NCBI GenBank assembly: GCA_905234655.1 | Contig: CAJOJG010000021.1 | Span: forward strand, 1 to 45,280 | Source: an uncultured Bacteroidales bacterium | Lineage (GTDB): Bacteria; Bacteroidota; Bacteroidia; Bacteroidales; UBA3824 | Direction: 5' to 3' | Length of the DNA stretch: 45,280 nucleotides | Translations under genes and position numbers: made by a program | Notes under the pieces: model-generated | What the model saw: the letters and a program-made list of their open reading frames with translations, nothing else | Databases searched by the model: none | What the model was told of the DNA's origin: nothing | In this document: positions 27,520 to 36,200 of the stretch, one piece after another | Layout: each line of letters opens with the position of its first letter | Numbering within the stretch: position 1 is the stretch's first letter

Positions 27520-30500
27520 TTAGAAATTCAAGTTGAGGCCGAGCAAGAAAGTAACAGGGCGCGGATAGAAACTGTTGTCCACGCCGCCCGAAATTTCCGG
27601 GTCGAGGCCGTCGTACTTAGTGAATACAAACGGGTTTTGAACCGTGAAGTAAACACGTCCGCCAATTTTGTCGAATACATTGCTGAAACTGTATCCAAGT
27701 GTAATGTTGTCGATGCGGAAGAACGATGCGAGTTGTATGTAGTAGTCCGACAAAACCTGCGCCTCCTGGAAGTTGGTCTCGAAAGCCGATTTGGTCTTGT
27801 TGGTGAGTGCGCTTACGGCATAGACGCTGTTTGGAGCGAGAGCCGCGCTGTTGGCTGCAACGCCGTTATACATCCAGTTGCCGAGGCTGCCGTGTCCGGC
27901 GATTGAGAAGTCAAAATCCTTATACTGGAGTTTTGTGGAGATGCCGAAAGTCATCTTCGGGTCGGCGTTGTGATAGAAATAGAGGTCGCCTTCATTGATT
28001 GAGCCGTCGCCGTTGCGGTCGATGTAGGCTCCCTCGATGGGCTTGCCGTCGGTTCCATAAACCTGTTGGAACACATAGAACATGCCGGCGTGCTGGTTGA
28101 CGGCGTGGGCTTTGATTGTTGTTGCGCCGTCGCCGTCCGACGTGCGCTCAAAACGCCTTACGTCGGTGTCCTCCGCGCCCGAAGAGAGTTTTGTGATTTC
28201 ATTCTTGTTGAATGCGAGGTTTGCGTCGATACGCCACTGGAGGTCTTTCTTGGCGATAGGCATGCCGCCGAGGGTGATTTCCACGCCTGTGTTTGTGAGC
28301 GTTCCGATGTTGGAGACCACATATTCGGCGAAGTTTGTGCCGGACGGAGTCTTTGCCTCGGTGTTGATGAGGTCTGTGGTCTCGCGGTAGTAGTAGTCGA
28401 GCGACGCTGTGAGACGGTCATTGAACATTCCGAAGTCAAGTCCGGCGTTCCATGTGGTCGTTGTCTCCCATTTGAGGTCCTCGTTGTACGCGCCCGGTTT
28501 CAGGAGGCTCACCCACTTGCCGTTGCGGTAATAGCTTGCAGAAGTGGAAGTAGAATAAGAGTATGTGGAAAGGAAAGGATAGTCGCCCTGGTTGATGTCC
28601 TGTTGACCGGTCTTGCCCCAGCCGAGGCGGAGTTTCATGTTAGAGAAAAGGTTTTGGTTTTCCATGAAATTTTCCTGCGAAACCCTCCATGCGAATGCCG
28701 CCGACGGGAATAGTCCCCAACGGTTGTTCTTGCTGAACCTTGACGAGCCGTCGTCCCTGAGTGTGAATGTAAGGAGGTAGCGGTCGTTGTAGGAATAGTT
28801 TGCACGTCCGAAGAACGACACGATGTAATGCTCGTTTTCATAGAAGTTCATCGTGAGGTTGCTCAGGTCGTTGTCGAATTTCTGATTGTCGGCATCGAGC
28901 GCGCCGTCCGGGTCTATCGGGGTGTAGGCGTAGTACCAGCTGTCGCCCTCCACATGATAGTGTTGCCAGGAGTAGCCCGCCATTACGTCAAACTTGCTCT
29001 TAATCGACGGAAGGTCGTGGGCGTATGTCAAATATGCGTCCATCTGCGAATTGCGGCGTTTTTGCTCCCATTCGTTGCGGTCGCTCATGTTGGAGCCGGC
29101 AAACAGGTCGGGCTTGCCAATGACGTTTACAGTCTCGCCGTCGCTGTTGGAGGCGTCGATTGAAAGGTTGTAGTTGAATTTAAGGCCGTTGACATATTTG
29201 AAATTGTATTCCAACTGTGCGCTGCCTATGAAATTCTTCACATCGGCTGTGTTGTCGTTTAGGTCTATTTTTGACACGGGGTTTGGTCCTGCGCCAAACT
29301 TGTTGTAGTTGTTTTTGGCGTCATTGTAGGACGTGCCCCATTCGCGGTCGTAGGGGTCGCCGATGCCGGTCCAGCTCCAATATCCGAGGTATGGACTTCC
29401 TTCGGCATAAATCGGCTTCGTCGGGTCGTAATATACCGCGTTGCCAATTGCTCCGGCTGCAAAATCGCTGTGGATTATCATGCCCTTGGCGTTGAGATTG
29501 AGCTTCAGGCGGTCGTTCAAGAACTTGGGATTCAGAGATATATTGCCAGTGTAGCGGCGGTTGTGGTCGCCGTCCTGAACGCCGTTGGCATCAGTGAAGC
29601 CGAGCGAGACGCGGTATGGCATCATTTCTTTCACAGAGCCCAGCACGCTGATGTTGTGTTCGGTGCTGACGGCGGTGCGGTAGATTTCGTCCTGCCAGTC
29701 AGTGTTGTAATCATAGAGAGCGTCGCCAGTAACGGGGTCAAGTCCGGCTTTTGTATAGACCTCGGCTTGGTTGGACGCGCCTTTGAAAGTGTTGCGGATA
29801 AAGTCGCGGTACTCGTCGCCGTCAAGGACGTCGATTGTCTTCTTTACCTTAGATATTGAGACGTTTCCGTCGTAAGAGATTTTCACCTTTCCTGCCTTGC
29901 CCTTTTTAGTGGTGATGATGATTACGCCATTAGATGCGCGGCTGCCGTAGATTGCAGTTGCAGAGGCGTCTTTCAATACTGTGAAAGTTTCGATGTCGTT
30001 GGGGTCAATTGTAGAAAGCATGTTGCCAACGCCTCCGATGCCAGAGTTGTCGAGGTAAACGCCGTCGAGGATGATGAGGGGGTCGTTGCTTGCAGAGAGC
30101 GACGAGCCGCCACGGATGCGGATTGTTGAGCCGCCATTAGCCGAGCCGCCGCCGTTAACAACATTGACGCCCGCAATTTTGCCAACAAGCATGTCGTCGG
30201 CTGTGGTCGCCACGCCTTTTAGTTTCGGGTCGGCTTCGAGGGTCGCCACAGAGCCGGTTGCGTCCGATTTTTTGACTGCGCCGTAGCCTATCACCACAAC
30301 TTCATCGAGCTCCTTGTTGTTTTCGGAGAGTGTGATGTTAAGATTCGGCTGGACATTGACCACTTGCGTTTCGTAGCCGATGTAGGAGATTTGGATTTTT
30401 GAATCATTCTTAACGGTAAGAGAAAAATTACCGTCGAGGTCAGTGATGGTGCCATTTGTTGTGCCGTGCTCAACGACTGTTGCGCCTATAATAGCCTCGC

Positions 30501-30624
30501 CATGAACGTCGTGGACAGTACCGTGCACCTGGATTTGAGCCGAAGCCGCGCTCGCCCAAACCAACGCCGCAATCATTAAAAACAGAATGCGGAAATGCTG
30601 TGATGTTTTGGATTGCCTTTTCAT
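27520..30624 (-). CDS. susC: SusC/RagA-family TonB-linked outer-membrane transporter
   Basis: 1034 residues from ATG 30624, which begins a signal peptide ending ASAASAQ; upstream in-frame codons lie in the promoter. Order: carboxypeptidase-regulatory-like domain (about 28-105, VHGTVHDVHGEAIIGATV), the SusC signature and TonB box LDEVVVIGYGAVKKSDATGS, plug domain (about 115-230, RIRGGSSLSASNDPLIILDG, then ASATAIYGSRASNGVIIITT), and a 22-strand barrel ending in FLLGLNLNF. It imports oligosaccharides using TonB-transmitted energy with SusD as lid. It is the first gene of the susC-susD-susE operon. Confidence 0.96.
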   Translation of the reverse strand: MKRQSKTSQHFRILFLMIAALVWASAASAQIQVHGTVHDVHGEAIIGATVVEHGTTNGTITDLDGNFSLTVKNDSKIQISYIGYETQVVNVQPNLNITLSENNKELDEVVVIGYGAVKKSDATGSVATLEADPKLKGVATTADDMLVGKIAGVNVVNGGGSANGGSTIRIRGGSSLSASNDPLIILDGVYLDNSGIGGVGNMLSTIDPNDIETFTVLKDASATAIYGSRASNGVIIITTKKGKAGKVKISYDGNVSISKVKKTIDVLDGDEYRDFIRNTFKGASNQAEVYTKAGLDPVTGDALYDYNTDWQDEIYRTAVSTEHNISVLGSVKEMMPYRVSLGFTDANGVQDGDHNRRYTGNISLNPKFLNDRLKLNLNAKGMIIHSDFAAGAIGNAVYYDPTKPIYAEGSPYLGYWSWTGIGDPYDREWGTSYNDAKNNYNKFGAGPNPVSKIDLNDNTADVKNFIGSAQLEYNFKYVNGLKFNYNLSIDASNSDGETVNVIGKPDLFAGSNMSDRNEWEQKRRNSQMDAYLTYAHDLPSIKSKFDVMAGYSWQHYHVEGDSWYYAYTPIDPDGALDADNQKFDNDLSNLTMNFYENEHYIVSFFGRANYSYNDRYLLTFTLRDDGSSRFSKNNRWGLFPSAAFAWRVSQENFMENQNLFSNMKLRLGWGKTGQQDINQGDYPFLSTYSYSTSTSASYYRNGKWVSLLKPGAYNEDLKWETTTTWNAGLDFGMFNDRLTASLDYYYRETTDLINTEAKTPSGTNFAEYVVSNIGTLTNTGVEITLGGMPIAKKDLQWRIDANLAFNKNEITKLSSGAEDTDVRRFERTSDGDGATTIKAHAVNQHAGMFYVFQQVYGTDGKPIEGAYIDRNGDGSINEGDLYFYHNADPKMTFGISTKLQYKDFDFSIAGHGSLGNWMYNGVAANSAALAPNSVYAVSALTNKTKSAFETNFQEAQVLSDYYIQLASFFRIDNITLGYSFSNVFDKIGGRVYFTVQNPFVFTKYDGLDPEISGGVDNSFYPRPVTFLLGLNLNF

Positions 30625-30657
30625 TTTGTTACAAATTTTGGTTAGTAAAATTTTTCC

Positions 30658-30690
30658 CAAATTTATCGGACCGAGACACAAGAAAACAAG
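30658..30690 (-). promoter_or_regulatory. susC promoter
   Basis: CTTG (30687-30690, minus strand), a 21-bp spacer and TAAATTTG (30658-30665) lie 33 bp upstream of ATG 30624. The TTTGAT direct repeat abuts the -33 element. Confidence 0.7.
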
Positions 30691-30710
30691 CGCATCAAAA
30701 GAAAATCAAA
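30687..30710 (-). promoter_or_regulatory. Candidate activator site: TTTGAT direct repeat upstream of susC
   Basis: The minus strand has TTTGAT-N5-TTTGATGC followed by N2-TTG. It matches the amylase upstream element (24167-24190) at 20 of 24 positions and sits in the same place relative to the -33 element. A possible third half-site (TTTGAA) lies 4 bp further upstream. Confidence 0.6.
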
Positions 30711-30719
30711 GTATTTCAA

Positions 30720-30754
30720 AAGTGTAATTAATTATTTTTCAAGCGATTACACTT
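30720..30754. promoter_or_regulatory. 9-bp inverted repeat AAGTGTAAT...ATTACACTT
   Basis: A perfect inverted repeat (30720-30728 and 30746-30754) with a 17-bp centre. It lies 20 bp past the TusA-like stop codon and upstream of the susC activator site. On the minus strand only TTTT follows, so it could be a weak terminator of the sulfur operon or a regulator site for susC. One arm's ATTACACT recurs upstream of the amylase (24221-24228). Confidence 0.45.
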
Positions 30755-30773
30755 CACACAGAACATGAGAAAT

Positions 30774-31004
30774 CTAAACGGATTTTTGGATTGTGACCTT
30801 GTGGATTTTGCCTTCTACGTGCGAAACATCCAGGACATTGTAGCCCTGTTCCCGCGCAGAGCGAGGCAGATTGTTGAGAGGCTCGCCCTCCGTCAACAGT
30901 ACCTCCAAAATGTCGCCGGCGGGAATTTGGGCAAGTTTAAGTTTGGTTTTCACCAACGTCATCGGGCAATGCTCATTCGTGATGTCTAATACGTGTGTAG
31001 CCAT
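30774..31004 (-). CDS. TusA/SirA-family sulfur-transfer protein with CPMT motif
   Basis: 76 residues from ATG 31004; the longer open frame upstream overlaps the DsrE-like gene and has no homology. It shows the two-layer TusA fold pattern: EHCPMTLVKTKLKL with sulfur-carrying C13, then GDILEVLLTEGEPLNNLPRSA and a C-terminal strand. The classical CPxP motif is CPMT here, as in a TusA-like subgroup. It carries persulfide sulfur to acceptor proteins in the cytoplasm. It is the last gene of a three-gene operon, 19 bp after the DsrE-like stop codon. Confidence 0.85.
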   Translation of the reverse strand: MATHVLDITNEHCPMTLVKTKLKLAQIPAGDILEVLLTEGEPLNNLPRSAREQGYNVLDVSHVEGKIHKVTIQKSV

Positions 31005-31023
31005 TTTATATAAAGTGTCAAGT

Positions 31024-31503
31024 TTAAATAAACATTGTCCTACCGCCCTCCGAGAGTTCCAAAAATGTCGCAACTCCCAGAGTGTCTTTAACTTCATGGA
31101 TAAAATCGGACTGCTTGAGTCCGAGGACGTGCATAGCCATTTCACAGGCGTAGAGATTGATGCCGAGGGCGATAGCAGCCTCCACAAGTTCCTCCAACGT
31201 CGCGACATTGTTTTTGCGCATTAGATGACGAAAAATTTTCGGCCCCAAGCCCCAAAAATTGAACCTTGAAGTGGGAGTGTTATGGAGTCCGCCCATCAAA
31301 AATCCGAAGATTTTTGTCAGGAAACTTCCTCCGACAAAACTTCTGCCTTTTTTCTGCTTGATGGCGTTAAGCCCCCAAAACGTAAAAAACAGATTAACCT
31401 CGTATCCAACCGCCGCAGCCCCCGTCGCCAATGTGAACGCCGCAGTCAATCTGTCGAAATCGCCCGAAAAGACAATAATGGAAAGTTTTTTATTTTCTGA
31501 CAT
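31024..31503 (-). CDS. DsrE/DsrF-like sulfur relay protein (DsrE2-type)
   Basis: 159 residues from ATG 31503 (MSENKKLSIIVFSGDFDRL). Features of the membrane-associated DsrE2 or peroxiredoxin-like branch are AFTLATGAAAVGYEVNLFFTFWGL, a hydrophobic basic middle (SFLTKIFGFLMGG) and the conserved C120 in YACEMAMHVLG. Relatives accept and pass on sulfane sulfur, often with TusA. It starts 1 bp from the MoeB/ThiF-like stop codon, so the two are tightly coupled. Confidence 0.85.
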   Translation of the reverse strand: MSENKKLSIIVFSGDFDRLTAAFTLATGAAAVGYEVNLFFTFWGLNAIKQKKGRSFVGGSFLTKIFGFLMGGLHNTPTSRFNFWGLGPKIFRHLMRKNNVATLEELVEAAIALGINLYACEMAMHVLGLKQSDFIHEVKDTLGVATFLELSEGGRTMFI

Positions 31504-31504
31504 T

Positions 31505-32314
31505 TCAATGTGCTTTAAGTTCGCATGTATTTTGTTCGTAGTCAATGAGTTTCGTGATGGAAGGGTGACTGCCGCAAACCGGACAATCAGCATCCTTTTC
31601 GACTGTTATTTTCGAGAAATCCATTGTTTTGGCGTTGATTACCAAAAGTTTGTCTGTGAGCAAATCGCCTGTCCCGGTGATGTATTTGAGGGTTTCGGTG
31701 GCTTGGATTGTGCCCAATATGCCCACCACGGCGCCCAAAACGCCAGCTTGAGAACACGACGGGACTGTGCCAGGGTCAGGCGGCGTGCTGTAGATGCACC
31801 TGTAACAACTGCTGCCCGGAACATGGGTAAATGTTTGACCATCAAAGCCCAAAATTCCTGCGAAACTAAATGGCTTGTTGGCCATTATGCAAGCATCGTT
31901 TATCAAAAATTTTGATGGGAAGTTGTCCGTGCCGTCTATTACAAAATCATACTCCTTGATGATGCCCAATGCGTTGTCGGCTTTTATAAAATCTTGATAT
32001 ACAACGGTTTTCACATGAGGATTCAGCGCATTGACCTTTTGTTGGGCGGTGGACGCCTTCGGCTTGCCGACATCGCCGGTGGTGTAGAGGATTTGACGCT
32101 GAAGGTTGCTAAGATCCACACTATCAGCATCTACAATGCCAATCGTGCCCACGCCGGCCGCCGCCAAATACAGTATCACCGGCGACCCTAATCCGCCCGC
32201 GCCGACAACCAAAACCTTGGCATTCCGTATTTTTTCTTGTCCTTCAACGCCCACATCTTTCAGTAATATGTGCCGCGAATACCGTGTGACTTCCTCGTCG
32301 TCAAAATCGAACAT
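31505..32314 (-). CDS. HesA/MoeB/ThiF-family E1-like adenylyltransferase
   Basis: 269 residues from ATG 32314 (MFDFDDEEVTRYSRHILL). The nucleotide loop GAGGLGSP starts near residue 38, followed by DADSVDLSNLQRQ. Zinc ligands are C170/C173 (CYRC) and C244/C247 (CPVC), and the conserved C187 is in PSCSQAG. Such enzymes adenylate the C-terminal glycine of a ubiquitin-like sulfur carrier (MoaD or ThiS), which is then thiocarboxylated. There is no rhodanese domain. The carrier is not in the window; sulfur could arrive through the DsrE-like and TusA-like proteins of the same operon. Molybdopterin versus thiamin versus another pathway is undecided. Confidence 0.88.
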   Translation of the reverse strand: MFDFDDEEVTRYSRHILLKDVGVEGQEKIRNAKVLVVGAGGLGSPVILYLAAAGVGTIGIVDADSVDLSNLQRQILYTTGDVGKPKASTAQQKVNALNPHVKTVVYQDFIKADNALGIIKEYDFVIDGTDNFPSKFLINDACIMANKPFSFAGILGFDGQTFTHVPGSSCYRCIYSTPPDPGTVPSCSQAGVLGAVVGILGTIQATETLKYITGTGDLLTDKLLVINAKTMDFSKITVEKDADCPVCGSHPSITKLIDYEQNTCELKAH

Positions 32315-32367
32315 AATTTTTTGCTTACTTGAATTATTATGATGCAAAATTTCCCACTGCGGAAATA

Positions 32368-33198
32368 TCAGTGTTTGATGGTCAGGAACGCGAGGGCGGC
32401 GATGCCGACAATCAGGATTATCATTATGCTGATGGCGAGGGTCTTGAGCGTGCGGAGGGTCTTGTCATTGGCCTGAGTCTGGCGGAGGACCTTGTCGCTC
32501 TTGACGGCCTCGAGGATTTTGGAAGAAATGTCGCTCGCCGTCTTCTGCTGCTCGGTAAATTCAAGAATCAGTTTAGAGAGCGAGTCGAGGCGCGAGGGAA
32601 AGTCGATGCTGTCAATCTTGTCCTTCAGCTCGGCGGTCGACTGCGCAAGCTCAAGATACGAGTTCAGGAGCTTGTCGGTTTCAGCGGACTGCTTCAGGTA
32701 AGCGTCCTTCACGGTCTCGACATTAAGCGCGGCGGTTGCGGCGTTGCTCTTGACGAGCTGGCTCTGGGCGTCAAGTTTCTTCGTGCTGTCCTCGACAAGC
32801 TTGTTAAGGGTCTCGGTGCTTTCGGCGACAAGTTTCGATATGCTCTCGTTTTGGGCGGCGACAGCCTTGTCGTATAGCGACTGGGTGTTTGAGTTGGCAG
32901 ACTCTACGAGCGAATTGTATTTGTCAAGCAGCGACGACTGCTCGGATATTGTGCTTTTGACATGCTCGACGACCAGGAGCTGGTTCTGGCTCGACTGCTT
33001 GTTGGCGGCCTCCAGGAACTCGGTGTAGAGCGTGGTAAGTTTGTCGAGGTTTTTGGAGAAATCCTCGTGGATGACCTTTGCCTCTTCAATCACTGCGCCC
33101 GAAGCCTGGCCGGCTTGAGAAATCATGTTGCTTGCCGACTGTAGGTTTTCGAGATCCTTCTGCAACTGGGCGAGTTCATTATTTATAAGTTCTTTCAT
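32368..33198 (-). CDS. Coiled-coil protein with C-terminal membrane anchor
   Basis: 276 residues, not recognised as a named family. Residues about 1-235 are almost wholly helical with heptad-like spacing (LAQLQKDLENLQ, KLVAESTETLNKLVED) and low in aromatics. A short basic stretch (KTLRTLKTL) precedes a single hydrophobic helix at about 250-271 (ISIMIILIVGIAALAFL), ending IKH. There is no signal peptide, so the long rod is predicted to face the cytoplasm, anchored by its tail. It starts 30 bp after the 1380-residue RecQ-like protein, so the pair is probably one transcription unit. It may be a structural or sensory partner that ties the ATPase to the membrane. Confidence 0.7.
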   Translation of the reverse strand: MKELINNELAQLQKDLENLQSASNMISQAGQASGAVIEEAKVIHEDFSKNLDKLTTLYTEFLEAANKQSSQNQLLVVEHVKSTISEQSSLLDKYNSLVESANSNTQSLYDKAVAAQNESISKLVAESTETLNKLVEDSTKKLDAQSQLVKSNAATAALNVETVKDAYLKQSAETDKLLNSYLELAQSTAELKDKIDSIDFPSRLDSLSKLILEFTEQQKTASDISSKILEAVKSDKVLRQTQANDKTLRTLKTLAISIMIILIVGIAALAFLTIKH

Positions 33199-33228
33199 GG
33201 TAGTATGTCGAAAAAGTTGGTTACGGAT

Positions 33229-36200
33229 TTAGTTATCATTATTAGCTGCCACATTCTCGATCGGCACTTTAAGCACCTCGCTGTTGAACCATTTTAGCCA
33301 CTGGTGGTTAATCTGGAGCGGCAGAATCTCGGCGGCCTCGTCCTTGAGGTCGTAGTTCTCGCTGGCGATTTTGTCGGTTATCGTGTCGACCTCGTGCGTG
33401 AAGTCGTCTACACTGCGCTTGCGCTGGTACTCCGACAGTCCGTCGCTGATATGCGAGTACGCCGTGTAGCGCGACATCGCGGCGTTGGACTTTGAGGTGA
33501 ACAGCTGGCAGTAGCCGTATATGATTTTGTTGGCGGGGGTGCGGTTCTCCGGCTCCTCAAGGCTTATCGTCTCCTGGAGGTTCATCAGCGAGTTTATGTT
33601 ACTGCCCGCCTTTTCTATAAGTCCCACAATCTTGTCCGCGCTGTCGGTTGCCTCCGCCATCTTCTCCTCAAAGACATAGCTGCACTTATAGCGCGACGTG
33701 AAGTAGTTCTGGAGGTTGCTCACGACGCTCATCTTAGTCACAGTGTTGTTCTTCTGACGCTCGAGCACAGTCTTGAAGAACTTGCCGGACTCCATAGCCG
33801 ACCGCTCGTACAAGGGGTAGATTTCGGAGTAGAAGAAGTCTATCAGCACGTCGGTGTATTTCTCCAGCACGAGGTATTTTTCCTCCTCGATTACAGTGAT
33901 GTACGAGAGCATACGCTCGCGCGTGAGGTTGCGCTGGAGGATGGGCATGAGCTTCATGCGGTAGAAATCCTTGTTGTGTTTTGTGAGCGTCACAGTCACA
34001 ATCCCCGTCGCCCTGTTGACGAGGTAGTCGTCTATGATGTCGATTTCCTTCAGCCTCGAAACCGCCAAGAGCGTGTCCTTGTCGTTACGGAAGCGGGCGT
34101 AGATGTTCTTGAACTCGAGTTTGCGGCGGTCCTCAAGATTGCGCGGACGGGCAGCGGTCTCGTTTGTGAGGAGTTTCTCAAAGTCGGCATAATTGTCAGT
34201 GCGGGAGTAGAAGTGCATGATGTCCAACGACTTCACCCTCGTGCCGAGGTTTTGGTTCAAGAGCGCGGCGGCATCGGCAAAACTGTTGTTGTACAGCGGG
34301 ATTTGGAGTTTTGTGGTCTTGCCTTCCATTATCGAGTCGAGGACGGTCTGTATACCATCATTCTCATCGGCCGGGAACTCGGTCTCCATCGTCGCAAGGT
34401 ACGCCAACGGGTCCGACGTGTTGTCGCTGATGATGTCGAAAATGTAAGACTGGATTTTTTCAGCCATCGGCTGGTCGTACTTCATCTCGGGCATGTTAAG
34501 CGTCCGGGCGCGGAAGTCTATGTAGCCGTAACTCTTGGCGCGCTGCTGGGTGTATATGTACAGCTGGTACGGGCGTACCATTGGCTCGGTGTCCGTCTCT
34601 ATCTCGACATTAAACTCGTTGCGCACAGCCTCGATGATGTTCTGCCTGTCTGTCCTCTCGGGCCACATCACGCCGTCAAGTATCTCGTGCATGACGGTCT
34701 TTTCCTTGTCCGCGCCGGGCGACTTCTCGAGCAGCCGCGTCAGGTTTGTGGCGGTGTCGAGGTTGGTCATTATGTAATTTTGGGCGATGGAGAGGTTGCC
34801 CATGTCGTCGCGCACAGTCTCAACGCCCTGGAACTCCTTTTCGGTGGTGTTAATGAGTATGTCAATCTTCTTGTTCTTAGTCGGGCCGCCACATCCGCTG
34901 AGCCTGCAAAAGCTGTCCAAACTCATCGGCGGCTCCATGAAAATCACGCGCCCGACGTTAGGCGCATGGAGGCCGATGCCAGCGGAGTGTGTCGCTGAAA
35001 GAACCATGCCGTTGCCCTCGCAGAAGTCCACGGCGGCCTTCATGCCATCGCTTGCCTGTGAGCTCGTGATGTTCATGCCGTCCTCGTCGATGTCGCCGGT
35101 GTAATGGCGGGTCTCGAGTCCGGCGACTTTGGTGGCCTCGCCGGTAGCGTCAGTACAGTCAAACGGCTGCTGGTAGGACAGCACCACAGTCCGCGTCGGC
35201 TTTGACTTGGCACTGTCGGCGGATATGAGCCGCGTAGCCTCGGACTGCTTAAGTTTGAGCGAGTAGGCGGCGATGTTCTCGTTCCCGGGATTGCCAGTGA
35301 CAATTTCGTGAACCGTTATGTCGACCTTGCTGAGGTCGGGCTTTTGGACAAGCGAGATGTCGACGTTGAGCTTTTCGGCGATTTCGTGCTGGATATTGGT
35401 TTCCATCGTCGACGAGAACGCGCCGATGCGCAGCGTCATGGTGTTCATGTCCGAAAAGTTCTTGGCAATGATGTTGCTTATGTCCTGGTAGTATGCGCGG
35501 TAGTCGGCGGTCTGGAGCGACAGCCTTTGAGCCTCGTCAATCATTATGAAGCCGAGCGGGATTCCGCGTCCGTCAATCTGCGCAAACACGTTCCTGATGT
35601 ACGGGTCGTGGATTAGCGAGGGCGACACAAGCGTTATGAGCGAGCGTCCCATGGTCACTTCCTTCACAGCCATGCTGCGGTCGTAGGAGTTCTGCAGGAC
35701 GGGGTTTATGTAATAGTCTATGTCTATCTTCCGGCGGCGCAACGACTGGAACTGCATCTTCATCACCGCAATCGTCGGCGGCAGTATAAGGCTGAATGTC
35801 GGTTTCATCATCGCCACATACAACATGACGAGCGACTTGCCGGAGCCGGGCGCGGAGATGTGGAGGACATTGTTGCCGTTAAGCAGCTGAGCGATGGTAG
35901 CCGCCTGGCCGTCGAAGAACTTGTTTTTGGCAAAAATGTTCTTCAGGAAGAACAAGAGCGCGTCCTGCTGCTCGTCGTATGGCGCGGAGTCCTCGTCGCT
36001 GTCCTCGTCGGCAGAAGCCTCATCGTCCGACGGGTTGACAAGATTGATGTCATAGTGCATGTAAGCGTTGAACATCAGGTGGGTGTTCGCGGCGGGCGAT
36101 TTTGAAGACCTGATGACGGCGTACTTTGCGGCGATGGTTCGCGGCGGCGTGTCGAGGTCGCTGCTCCTTCTCAGGACGGATATGTCGATGAGCAAGTCGT

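Noticed and set aside
32350..32365. TTTCC/GGAAA hairpin after the coiled-coil gene as a terminator
   Set aside because: Only a 5-bp stem with a short T-run; too weak to call.
33976..34998. 340-residue open frame opposite the RecQ-like gene
   Set aside because: Antisense shadow with no signal, motif or promoter.
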